Positions 20,760-29,380 of a stretch of DNA of 64,000 nucleotides are shown piece after piece. How positions within the stretch are numbered: position 1 is the first letter of the stretch; the number at the start of each line of letters is the position of its first letter. The notes below the pieces were generated by a model. The model was given only the letters and a program-made list of their open reading frames with translations. It was not told where the DNA came from and ran no database searches. Both the position numbers and the translations under genes were made by a program. The stretch is from Rouxiella badensis (lineage in GTDB: Bacteria > Pseudomonadota > Gammaproteobacteria > Enterobacterales > Enterobacteriaceae), in assembly GCA_026967495.1 (NCBI GenBank), contig CP114060.1, positions 2,480,001-2,544,000 of the forward strand. The letters are read 5' to 3'.

Positions 20760-21488
20760 GTGCCGGGTAGAATGTGCAATAAAAGGAGTACCGTCACGCA
20801 TCTGTTGATCCATCTTTAATAATTTTTGACGATATTTTTCTACTGAAAAATCGGGAACCCACCATACACATTTTCTCAGTATCCAGATTATTGCGCCAAT
20901 ATCGAAAAATTCCATTCGACACTGCGCTAAGCGCAAATCCATAATTTCTAATCCTGCCGCCTCTGCCTCTTTAGCCTCTTTTTCAGGATTACGCAGCGTT
21001 CTCTCGTAGGGTAAAGGGCCTAAAAAGTACTCAATGAGTTCAAAGGCAGAGGCTGCGCCCACATGTTGCGCAAAATAGCGGCCTCCTGGCTGAAGAACAC
21101 GGTGAATTTCCGACCAGTTCGGCGCGACGGGGTGGCGAGAGGTTATTAACTCAAAGGAAGCATCAGCAAAAGGAAGTGTGTTGATGCCCGCTGAGTCGAT
21201 GATTTGCACGCCACGCGCGGACAAAAGCTCACGGGCCTTCTTTATATTTGGCGGCCACGCTTCCGTGGCAAACATTTTTGAGGGGAATACTGGAGCCTCG
21301 TTTAGCACCTCACCGCCACCGGTATCGAGGTCTAAGGCAGAGTTTACGCTGCTCAGGCGTTGACCCAGTAACTTAGCGTATCCCCACAGTGGTCTTTCTT
21401 CCGTCGCTCTTCCTGCCAGCCAGCCAAACCCCCAACCCTCTACGTCAGCCTCTTGGGCTTCTTTTACAAGGTCATCAAACGGTTTCAT
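20739..21488 (-). CDS. Class I SAM-dependent methyltransferase
   Basis: 249 residues with the Rossmann-type methyltransferase pattern: motif I LDLDTGGGEVLN near residue 52, an acidic end of strand 2 (FATEAWPPN), ADASFELITSRHPV (motif II/post-II) and HRVLQPGGRYFAQHVGA (motif III). This is the UbiE/Methyltransf_11 type, cytoplasmic, with an unknown small-molecule acceptor. The gene is intact and lies alone between iroN and a LysR gene. There is no sign of a direct link to the iron genes. Confidence 0.85.
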   Translation of the reverse strand: MKPFDDLVKEAQEADVEGWGFGWLAGRATEERPLWGYAKLLGQRLSSVNSALDLDTGGGEVLNEAPVFPSKMFATEAWPPNIKKARELLSARGVQIIDSAGINTLPFADASFELITSRHPVAPNWSEIHRVLQPGGRYFAQHVGAASAFELIEYFLGPLPYERTLRNPEKEAKEAEAAGLEIMDLRLAQCRMEFFDIGAIIWILRKCVWWVPDFSVEKYRQKLLKMDQQMRDGTPFIAHSTRHLIEARR

Positions 21489-21580
21489 TTATTTGCCATA
21501 TAAAAGTGAATGTTGCTTCAAATTGTTACACAGGTCGTAATCAATCGCCATGCTCAGGCGTCTCCCACACCTGGTCCGCT

Positions 21581-22465
21581 TCATAATCGCAGTGCATCCA
21601 CCACCAATGAGAATGCGGGAGAGTGCTGTTTACGGCTTGGATAATAAAGGTAGTAACCAGGAAATGGCCTGCACCAGGGTTCAAGCACGCGGACCAGACG
21701 ACCCTCTTCAATCAGGGTTCCAAACTCCTCTTCGGGTAAAAAAGCAATGCCGAGTCCGGCAAGCGCCGCATCTATCACGTGGGAGGAGGTGTTGAAAATG
21801 AGCTGTCCGTTGACGCGCACGTTAAAACTCCCTTCATCCCGTTCAAAATCCCAGGCATACAACCCGCCAGAGCTAATCAAACGCTGGTTTATACAAGGCT
21901 GCTGCGTCAATTCATAAGGGGTTTTGGGAACAGGATAGCGTAAAAAATAGTCTGGAGAGGCGACCGCAGCCATACGCAGCTTGGGACCAATGGGTATCGC
22001 TATCATGTCCTTATCGATAGTGTCACCCAGTCGAACGCCCGCATCAAAACGGTCTGCAACGATGTCACGGAAACCATGGTTCGCGTCGAACTCGATATTT
22101 ATATCCGGGTACTCTCGCAGCAACGGGGCCAGCTTTGGCAACAGGATAGTGTGCAAAACGTCTGGCCCGCAGGTGATGCGCACCGTCCCTGCGGGCTTAT
22201 CGCGCAGTTCGGTCAGCATATCCAGTTCGGCTTCAATTTCATCAATACGATCACCTATAGCCAGCAACAATCTTTCTCCTGCTGATGTCGGCGATACGCT
22301 TCGCGTAGTACGCGTTAGCAGGCGAATTTGCATCCGTTCTTCAAGTGCGGAAATCGCCTGGCTGAGAGCCGGTTGAGTGACCCCTAACTTTGCAGCGGCA
22401 CGGGTAAAACTGCTTTCACGAGCGACCGTGACAAAATAGAGCAGGTCATTGAGGTTACGTTTCAT
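21581..22465 (-). CDS. LysR-family transcriptional regulator
   Basis: 294 residues. The N-terminal winged helix is LLYFVTVARESSFTRAAAKL then GVTQPALSQAISALEERM; the effector domain ends with PWCRPFPGYYLYYPSRKQHS, a tail shared with the LysR protein at 43988-44880. It is divergent from an MFS efflux gene with a 231-base gap, so it probably controls that gene. Intact. Confidence 0.9.
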   Translation of the reverse strand: MKRNLNDLLYFVTVARESSFTRAAAKLGVTQPALSQAISALEERMQIRLLTRTTRSVSPTSAGERLLLAIGDRIDEIEAELDMLTELRDKPAGTVRITCGPDVLHTILLPKLAPLLREYPDINIEFDANHGFRDIVADRFDAGVRLGDTIDKDMIAIPIGPKLRMAAVASPDYFLRYPVPKTPYELTQQPCINQRLISSGGLYAWDFERDEGSFNVRVNGQLIFNTSSHVIDAALAGLGIAFLPEEEFGTLIEEGRLVRVLEPWCRPFPGYYLYYPSRKQHSPAFSLVVDALRL

Positions 22466-22696
22466 CAGGCAGGTTCCACTACATTAATAAGCATTGGTTA
22501 TAAACCTATTAAGTATTCATTAGCTAGTAATAATGTAGCCGACGGGTAAAATTCCTGACAACAGTTTATTAGGCTCTGGCCTATAAACGCGGTTGCTGTT
22601 TGCATCTTTCATCCATTTTTTGACGCTATTCCTGTGAATAGCGTTCGGCCCCGGCTTGCCTAAAAACAGCGGGGTATTATTCGGAGTCAGAAATCT

Positions 22697-23892
22697 ATGC
22701 CCAGTTTGGCGAATCACACACCACTTCTCAGAGAGCAGGCTTACTGGGGCGGCGTATTCGCCATGACGCTGTGCGTCTTTGCGCTCGTTGCTTCAGAATT
22801 TATGCCTGTCAGCTTACTGACGCCTATCTCTAAAGAATTAGGCGTCAGTGGGGGACTGGTTGGGCAGGGGATTGCGATTTCTGGCCTGTTTGCGGTAATG
22901 ACCAGTCTCTCCATTTCAACATTAGCTGGCGCGCTCAATCGAAAAATACTGCTGTTGGGGATGACGGTGCTGATGGCCTTTTCCGGTGCCGTTATCGCGT
23001 TAGCACCCAGTTATCTTATTTACATGGCTGGCCGGGCTTTAATTGGTATTGCGATTGGTGGGTTCTGGTCGCTGTCTGCCGCCACGGCCATTCGCCTGGT
23101 TCCACCGCAGCGAGTTCCTCGTGCACTGGCTATTTTTAACGGGGGTAATGCGTTGGCCACCGTGATAGCGGCACCGCTTGGCAGTTACCTGGGTTCTGTC
23201 ATCGGCTGGCGAGGGGCATTCTTTTGCCTCGTTCCGGTCGCGGTAATGGCCTTTATCTGGCAGTGGCTGAGCCTGCCGCCCATGAGAACGGATAAAAATG
23301 ATAAACCTACCGGCACTGTTTTCCGTCTTTTTTCTAATCCGCTGGTGGCCGTTGGCCTTACGGCCTGCGGATTGTTCTTTATGGGGCAGTTTTCGTTGTT
23401 TACCTATTTGCGCCCGTTCCTTGAGACGGTAACGCAGGTGGATATCACTACGCTGTCGCTCATTTTGCTGACTCTCGGCGTCGCTGGCTTCGTGGGAACC
23501 CTGGCGATCGGTGTATTTTTGAAATCTGCCTTTTACCCCACGCTGATTGTCATCCCCTTTCTTATGGCTGCAATAGCCGGAGCGCTTATCGCCTTTGGCC
23601 ACAGTCTTTGGATAGTTGCACCGCTACTCGCCTTATGGGGGTTGATCGCCACTGCTGCTCCTACAGGTTGGTGGACTTGGATCGCTAAAACGGTGCCTGA
23701 AGATGCAGAAGCGGGGGCGGTCTGATGGTTGCCATCGTGCAACTGTCAATCGCCCTTGGCTCCACCCTCGGGGGATTAACCTTCGACCATATCGGCTATC
23801 AAGGCACTTTCACCCTCAGCGCCATTTTATTAGTTATTGCAGCTGCTCTGGCATTATTAACGTCACGTAGAGATATTCATCAAACCCAATGA
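22697..23892 (+). CDS. MFS efflux transporter of the NepI/AraJ type, frameshifted
   Basis: Drug:H+ antiporter group with 12 expected helices. Helix 1 is GVFAMTLCVFALVASEFMPV, and RALIGIAIGGFWSLSAA is the helix 4 motif of purine-nucleoside exporter NepI and relatives. One G is missing from the run 23713-23717; the corrected frame continues LMVAIVQLSIALGSTLGG and stops at 23890, giving 398 residues, the normal size. The divergent LysR gene is its likely regulator. NepI itself is possible but not certain. Confidence 0.8.
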
Positions 23893-24067
23893 GGATTAAT
23901 CACACGCTGTTAGGGCTGTGCTTAAGCTCGTTTGCTGCAATAGAGACCGATAAGTATTAGTACCCAGCAGTGCGCCTGACGCACTTAATAGCTGCGTGTG
24001 AAGGCATTTATTTACCGAGAAAGGTAATAGAAAATGAAATCTTTATCTTTCACTAGTAGGAAACGTA

Positions 24068-24538
24068 ATGTTCACCCATATTCTTGTGGCGCTTGACGGC
24101 TCTCCCCAGTCTCAGGCTGTCATTGCATTAGCCCATAAAATCAGTGCAGAGAAGCTGATTAAAATCGATATTTTATGCGTGGTAGACGGGGCGTTTTTAA
24201 TCGTTGATAAAAACATAAATGACGAGGCCGGCGACGGGCTGGTTTATCCGCCTGCAAATCAAGAGTACCAGCAAGCTCAAAAAATGGTGAATCAGGCAAT
24301 AGCCAAGCTCAAGACAGAAAATCGACAAGTCAGCGGGGCGATTATCGGCGGAGAACCGACGGAGGTGATTATTAAAGAAGCGAGTCGGTTAAATGTGGAT
24401 CTCATTGTGATGGGACACCGGCATTTATCCTCTCTTAAACGCTGGGTAGAGCACTCGATTGCCAAAGAAGTTATCGACCTGGCGGACTGTCCCGTGCTGG
24501 TTGAAAATCAGGAAAATGAAAGCAGTCCTCAAGCGTAG
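24068..24538 (+). CDS. Universal stress protein (UspA family)
   Basis: 156 residues with the Usp fold: start MFTHILVALDGSPQSQAVIA (ATP-binding aspartate), later VDLIVMGHRHLSSLKRWVEH (the GxxGxxx region, here GHRHLSS) and SIAKEVIDLADCPVLVV-like end. TAGGAAACGT stands just before the start. Usp proteins bind nucleotides and are induced on starvation and oxidative stress. It is a single gene with no operon partner. Confidence 0.9.
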   Translation: MFTHILVALDGSPQSQAVIALAHKISAEKLIKIDILCVVDGAFLIVDKNINDEAGDGLVYPPANQEYQQAQKMVNQAIAKLKTENRQVSGAIIGGEPTEVIIKEASRLNVDLIVMGHRHLSSLKRWVEHSIAKEVIDLADCPVLVENQENESSPQA

Positions 24539-24632
24539 AGAGCGATAACTGCAAAGATAAATATCGAAAACTATTTTTCTTTGCAGTCAATATTGCTGTG
24601 AGCAACGTCGCTGTTATCCCTTGAATAATAGC

Positions 24633-25405
24633 CTATGGGGTATCATTAAAGCCTTTAACGCCTTTTTTCCAATATCCTCTGGAAAAAATAGCCGTGGGTT
24701 TAAATATTTCCGCCTCTATTAGCCGTTGCTTTAAATAACGAGCATCATCCGCTTCTGTAGCTATCCATGCCTGCCCTTCACTGGCTGGAAGTACTTGTTC
24801 ATCGATGGCCTGTTGAACAAGCATACGCATAGCACTTTCACCCTTTAGTGAACTAATAGCCGAATACTGAGCAATCAAATTTGAATGTGTCAGTTGGGTA
24901 ATTCCGACCGAACTTTCGACACCGACAAACAATATGACTGGCAAGTTTGAAGGCAAACTCGTCAGGATAGACTTCATTGCCGGTATTCCGGCTTCATCGA
25001 CGATCAGCAGCAGCCATTTGCTTTTAGGATTCAGAGCGAACCCCCTGGGCCAGGTCCGGCAAATCCCACAACATCGCCTATTTGCGCATTTTTAGCCCAC
25101 CTTACGGCCGGTCCGCTGCCGTGTAAAACCATATCAAAGTCGATTGTGCCTGCGAATTTATCCAGGCCGCTGAGCGTATAGGCACGAGCCGCATAATTCA
25201 GACCATCAGGGAAAAGAACTTTTATCCAGGCAGCGGGAAGCTGCGTGCGCGAATTCAATAAGAAAGAGTCAACATCGTCACCACACAAGGTAATACGCTT
25301 TACATTAGTGGCAATATGATGCAAACCGCATACGCGGCTCGTTCTCATACGTCGAGATTCACTCTCGTTATTTATATTGACCGACTCGTCGGGTTTAATC
25401 ATCAC
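24633..25405 (-). CDS. Siderophore-interacting flavoprotein (SIP/YqjH-like ferric reductase), frameshifted
   Basis: SIP-family proteins use FAD and a reduced pyridine nucleotide to reduce iron in ferric siderophores in the cytoplasm. The flavin-binding ARAYTLSGLDK is near residue 63, then DFDMVLHGSGPAVRWAKNAQ and GDVVGFAGPG. After a frameshift at the C run 25041-25045 (one base missing) the nucleotide-binding half follows: KWLLLIVDEAGIPAMKSIL, ending AIFSRGYWKKGVKG. The corrected length is 257, the same as YqjH-type reductases. A Fur-like palindrome lies upstream, consistent with iron control and with the nearby iro genes. Confidence 0.82.
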
Positions 25406-25461
25406 CTATTTCCTTATAACGGATAGTTATGTGACACGATTATAAAGACTCAACTCCATTT

Positions 25462-25482
25462 GATAATTGACATTGAATTATC
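25462..25482 (-). promoter_or_regulatory. Fur-like inverted repeat upstream of the SIP gene
   Basis: GATAATTGACATTGAATTATC has GATAAT/ATTATC arms as in Fur boxes, but the centre is two bases longer than the 19-bp consensus. It is about 57 bases upstream of the SIP start. Confidence 0.45.
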
Positions 25483-25590
25483 TGAGCAGTGCGCTTCATG
25501 CACCGACCTGCTTCACAGCGATTAACCCACAACAACGTTGGGTCCGCATTTTTCTCACAGTCGCCCTAAACCGCGTTAGCCGTTGTTTGC

Positions 25591-25636
25591 CATTAGAATA
25601 CCTGTATATATCATGATATATTCAGGTATTCTAATG
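25591..25636. promoter_or_regulatory. 46-bp near-perfect palindrome before the TolA-like lipoprotein gene
   Basis: Twenty-two of 23 base pairs match: CATTAGAATACCTG at 25591-25604 pairs exactly with 25623-25636, and the TATATATCATGATATAT core is symmetric about 25613/25614. It has no loop and no T run, so it does not look like a terminator. It ends 17 bases before the lipoprotein start and is well placed as an operator for a dimeric or tetrameric repressor. Confidence 0.6.
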
Positions 25637-25653
25637 GATTAGGAGCGTTTGAA

Positions 25654-26046
25654 ATGGCAAGAAAAATCTTTATGCTGGCAGTTGTGGTTACCCTGGCAAC
25701 GGGGTGCACGGCGTTGCATCCTACCGGCTGCCATAAAACCTCGGCATTGGGTATTTGCGGTTCTGGTGACTTTGAAGATCAGGATGAATGGGGCGCCCAG
25801 GCGCGTGCAATTGTGGCGGCAGTAAATGCCAAAGTTGTCGATCCACAAAGCTGGAAGGGCAAGAAATGCAGGTTACATATAGAATTTGCTAAGGATGGCA
25901 CGGCTTCCAACATTTCTACCCGTGACGGAAATGAAGCATATTGCGAAGCGGTAAAATCAGCAGCCCAGAAAGCCAAATTCCCACCCTTTACCAATGAAGA
26001 AGTATATGAAGATTTTCAAATGTCTGGCTTTAATATGCACGGTTAG
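25654..26046 (+). CDS. Lipoprotein with a TolA C-terminal-like domain
   Basis: 130 residues. The first 18 form a lipoprotein signal (ARKIFMLAVVVTLATGC, lipidated Cys 18), so the protein is anchored in a membrane facing the periplasm. The rest matches the C-terminal domain III of TolA: a small helix (IVAAVNAKVVD), KKCRLHIEFAKDGTASNIST, then EAYCEAVKSAAQKAKFPPFT with the paired cysteines found in TolA, and VYEDFQMSGFNMH. TolA domain III is the docking site for group A colicins and filamentous phage. Here the domain stands alone, without the TolA helical stalk. It sits behind a 46-bp palindrome and just left of the microcin-type locus. AGGAG precedes the start. Confidence 0.7.
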   Translation: MARKIFMLAVVVTLATGCTALHPTGCHKTSALGICGSGDFEDQDEWGAQARAIVAAVNAKVVDPQSWKGKKCRLHIEFAKDGTASNISTRDGNEAYCEAVKSAAQKAKFPPFTNEEVYEDFQMSGFNMHG

Positions 26047-26090
26047 TGTCCTAATTTCTAATCAACCTCTTAATCACAGGAGTCAGTAAA

Positions 26091-26293
26091 TTGAAAATTG
26101 ATTGGCATAGCTCATTACTAACCCGTACCACTATCGTTGAAAAATACTAAAAAATACCCCAAACGTTCGTCGTTTCATGATTGAACATTGTGGAGAATAT
26201 TTTCGATTCGATCGGAAGTTTATGATGTGGATACGTAATGATGAGCCAAAAACTTTGGGTGATGTTATAAATGAGTGGAAGCGTAGACATTGA
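26091..26293 (+). CDS. DUF6434-like small protein, frameshifted
   Basis: TTG start after AGGAG, encoding LKIDWHSSLLTRTTIVEKY, then, after a lesion near 26148 (an in-frame TAA and one missing base), NTPNVRRFMIEHCGEYFRFD and MMWIRNDEPKTLGDVINEWK. This is the pattern of short DUF6434 domains as I remember them (DWHS..LT, NVRRF, CG..F.FDR.FM.W, KT.GD...EW). About 67 residues when repaired. Function unknown. Confidence 0.55.
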
Positions 26294-26320
26294 TTTTAAT
26301 AAGCCAGCTCCGCTTTTTGC

Positions 26321-26491
26321 TCAAAGCCGGTCAATTAATCTATCAGTGACGCGGTAACAAAAATAGGTTGAATTATTTAGTGAGAAATCGACAAGATTTA
26401 TCACTATAAATTCTTCTATCGACGCGTTGAATTGTCTGTAAAAATTAAATTTTTTGGTATAAAACTTAATTATTACAAATATAAAAAACAT
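26321..26491 (-). CDS. Candidate small membrane protein next to the microcin precursor
   Basis: A 56-residue frame starting MFFIFVIIKFYTKKFNFYRQ has one strongly hydrophobic N-terminal segment and then a polar tail ending VTDRLIDRL. The DNA is very AT-rich, as in typical bacteriocin immunity genes, and lies 250 bases from precursor 1 on the other strand. There is no homology I can name and the ribosome site is weak (GGGGA close to the ATG), so this is only a candidate immunity gene. Confidence 0.3.
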   Translation of the reverse strand: MFFIFVIIKFYTKKFNFYRQFNASIEEFIVINLVDFSLNNSTYFCYRVTDRLIDRL

Positions 26492-26662
26492 TCCCCACAC
26501 CAAAAGAACAATTTTCTGATAAAGGGTATATTCATCAACGCCTGGCGTCAGTGCATAGATAATCCTACTGCATTCGTAATTTAAGATTAAAAAAATAATT
26601 GTTAAGTTAAATGAACTACAATTTTAGAGTTGAAAGTAAATGACGCCTCGCTTGCAAGCGTT

Positions 26663-26706
26663 ATTTAAGCAACAGCCTAGACGGTTACGTCGCGCCTTAA
26701 TCGCGC
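26663..26706 (+). promoter_or_regulatory. Leader element conserved between the two precursor genes, copy 1
   Basis: TTTAAGCAACA followed by a partly matching GC-rich stretch (GGTTACGTCGCGC) recurs at 31793-31840 before precursor 2. It is followed by a small CGCGC/GCGCG hairpin. It lies about 40-75 bases upstream of each start, so it may be a shared promoter-proximal or 5' untranslated control element. Confidence 0.5.
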
Positions 26707-26737
26707 ATCTGAAATAATAAGTTTCGAGGATTGCAAC

Positions 26738-26926
26738 ATGAAAGAACTTATTTTGTTAGTGAATGATAAAGAGCTGGACTCTGTGGCTGGTGGCAGTTTA
26801 ATTGGTGATGTAAATTTATTAGAGAATGATATAGAGCAGGGTTATGGAGCGTTTAATGTGGGTGTTGCCCAACCTGTGCTTAATGATACATTTAAAGAGG
26901 CAAACTTTGTGCTGAGTGTTATCTAG
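26738..26926 (+). CDS. Double-glycine leader microcin-type precursor peptide 1
   Basis: 62 residues. The leader MKELILLVNDKELDSVAGG ends in a GG cleavage site preceded by the conserved ELxxV pattern of class II microcins (compare the microcin V leader). Cleavage would give a 43-residue peptide that begins SLIGDVNLLENDIEQGYGAF and ends EANFVLSVI. It has no cysteine, is clearly acidic and has no serine-rich C-terminus, so it resembles neither disulfide-bonded microcin V nor siderophore-linked class IIb microcins. GAGG lies ten bases before the ATG. A C39-peptidase exporter lies 355 bases downstream on the other strand. Antibacterial activity is inferred, not shown. Confidence 0.72.
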   Translation: MKELILLVNDKELDSVAGGSLIGDVNLLENDIEQGYGAFNVGVAQPVLNDTFKEANFVLSVI

Positions 26927-27005
26927 CTGGCTGCTTCCGCTGTGAGTATTACTGCAATCTAATAGAAGGGAAGTACAGTACGTACAGTTACATCACATCG
27001 GAGTA

Positions 27006-27149
27006 GTGGTTATATCGCTACATATTATTCCAACCCTAAGCTGGGTCAAAACCCGCTACCCATTGGATATTTTGCCACCCGCCAATGTTATTCCTCTACA
27101 GTCAGTTGGCGGGCTGGTTAATAATGACTCCAGCCGATCAAATCTGTAA
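27006..27149 (+). CDS. Candidate small ORF downstream of precursor 1 (paired with 32193-32345)
   Basis: A 47-codon frame from GTG: ISLHIIPTLSWVKTRYPLDI, then LPPANVIPLQSVGGLVNNDS. The equivalent segment after precursor 2 keeps the same frame open, with a six-base in-frame indel and shared VKTRxPL and QSVGGLV. That conservation hints at coding, and the position fits an immunity gene, but there is no transmembrane segment and the GTG lies very close to its GGAG. Confidence 0.3.
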   Translation: MVISLHIIPTLSWVKTRYPLDILPPANVIPLQSVGGLVNNDSSRSNL

Positions 27150-27280
27150 TTTACTCGACCCATTTGCGTTGATCATTATATTGCAAAACTCAACCCCAGA
27201 GCCTTAAAATGCCCATGCAGGTATTTCACTGCACAACGGTATTAATTGTTGGCGATATGGCCTGTGAAATAGTGATGAAA

Positions 27281-29380
27281 TTATCCCTCTAATACAAAAA
27301 CGCGATCGGCTGAGGCTACCGTGGAAGGGCGGTGAGCAATAATAATGCGGGTTATATTAAGAGCGGCAATTGAGGCATTGATGCGCGCCTCATTTTCGAT
27401 GTCCAAATGGCTGGTTGCCTCATCTAAAAATAGAATGCTTGGGCGGCGGTAAAGCGCCCGCGCAATTAATAAGCGCTGTTTCTGCCCACCTGATAAACTT
27501 CCGCCCAGCTCGCTTATCAGGGTTTCATAGCCCATGGGCATCATCAGAATATCCTGGTGAATATTACAACGTTGAGCGCAGTCAATAATATGCTCTGGCT
27601 CGCGCTGTTCTTCAAATCCTGCGATATTCTCGGCGATGGACCCGGCAAACAGCGTATCATCCTGCAACACGCAGGCAATACAGGCGCGATAATTGTTAAC
27701 GCCCACCTTGCTGATGTCCATACCGTTTAAGCGTACTTCGCCCGAGGTGGGCTGCAGCAACCCGCAGAGCAGCTTCATCAGCGTAGTTTTTCCCTTACCG
27801 GATGGACCGGTTATCGCTACACTTTCTCCAGCGGCAATAACAAGGTTAAGATTTTTAATCAATGGGGCTGAAAGCGCGTCATATTGAAACGACACATTTT
27901 GAACTTCCAGCGCGGCGGGTTCAGAGGTATACAGCAGCGGGCGTTCTGGCATGCAGTACTCAACGTCGTTAAGCGCAATGTCGGCGATACGCTCAGAGTG
28001 CAACGACAGCATCCGCAGTTGCAGTGCCATATTGAGCAAATTAGCCGCGCGATCAGAGAACTGGCCTCGGTAAGTGTTAAACGCCACAAACATGCCCAGC
28101 GTCATGTGGCCGTCGATCACCTGTGAAGCGCCCAGCCACAAAAGTACAATCTGGTCGAGAGTGGTAATCAGCGCATTGCCGCCGCTGTACAACATATCGA
28201 AACGCGTTTTGCGCACGTTGGCGTTGGCGATATCGATATTCATATTAAGCCATCGCTGGGCGCGATTTGGCGAGAGACCTAGCGCTTTCAACGTGCCCAT
28301 GCCGTAAAGCGACTCCATAAAGTGCGAGCTGGCCCGAGCCGTTTTCACCAGCTGCTCCTCTGAAATTTGCCGGTAGCGGGGATAGGTGACCATGCGAAAC
28401 AGAGTATAAAGGGTAGTAAAGCCTAAAATTACCCACACCAGCCAGCCGCCATACAGCGCCATCATAATAATTAACCCAAGCGACATAATGCCGTCCATCA
28501 GGCTGTTAACGATATTGGTGGTTAGCGTTGTACGCAGAGTGTCGAGGGAGATGAAACGTGATTGAATATCTCCGAGTTTACGCTTCTCAAAATAGGATAG
28601 TGGTAGCGCCAGCAAGTGATCAAATAGCCTCGTTTTCCACTGCACGTCGATGAGTGTGCTCATCACCAGCTGGCTCCAGGACTTGAGCATGCTGACGCCG
28701 GTGCGAAACAGTACAAAAAAGCAGTCCGAGGCAGATCAGGGTCAGCAGATTAACGTCCTGCGCGGGAATGACGTGGTCCATCACCAGTTGCATACCCACC
28801 GGCAGCAACAGGTTAACCGATTCGATCATTAGCGAGAAACAGAACAATTTCAGCAGCGTGGACCCAAGGCCATCGATGTTGGACATCATGCGTCGTAGAT
28901 TAAGTTGGTTAAGACTTTTTTCTGCACGAATTCTGCATCAGGCCAAAGCTCGAGGGCCACGCCGGTAAAGTGCGTTGACACCTCATGTATGCCCAGTACA
29001 CGTCTTCCAAAAGCCGGATCATGCACGATAACTCGCCCACGATGCACGGCAATCAACACCACAAAGTGATTCATGTCCCAGTGTAAAATGCAGGGTGTTT
29101 TCAGTGCACCGAGTTCATCGATGTCGAGCTGTAGCGCGCGTGATTTTAGATGCAGCTGGCTGGTTATCGACATCAGTGTTTTCAGCGTTACGCCGCGGGT
29201 TGATACATCAAACTGCTGACGCAGGGTCAGCAGGTCGGCCTGCAACCGATGAAATCCGCAGACCATTGCAACGCAGGCCAAACCGCATTCAGCGGCTTCG
29301 GTCTGAATAATTTGCGGCACTTTACGGCCAAAACCAAAATGTAACTTCTGAACTAACTCATTCAACTGTTGTTTATTCAT
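27281..29380 (-). CDS. CvaB-like peptidase-containing ABC exporter, two frameshifts
   Basis: This inner-membrane exporter would cleave double-glycine leaders and pump the peptide out. The N-terminal C39 peptidase has the catalytic Cys 32 in TEAAECGLACVAMV, the His in LHWDMNHFVVL and the Asp in VHDPAFGRR. The transmembrane domain includes IESVNLLLPVGMQLVMDHVI and FEKRKLGDIQSRF. The ATPase domain has Walker A GPSGKGKTT, signature LSGGQKQR and Walker B ILFLDEATSHLD. A missing base at 28900-28901 and an extra base in the A run 28715-28720 break the frame; corrected length is 699 residues, the CvaB length. The start overlaps the end of the adaptor gene by four bases (ATGA type), so the two form one operon. 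Confidence 0.88.

Noticed and set aside
25591..25636. Reading the 46-bp palindrome as a LexA box or terminator
   Set aside because: The CTG and CAG are 18 bases apart where LexA needs 10, and there is neither a loop nor a T run.
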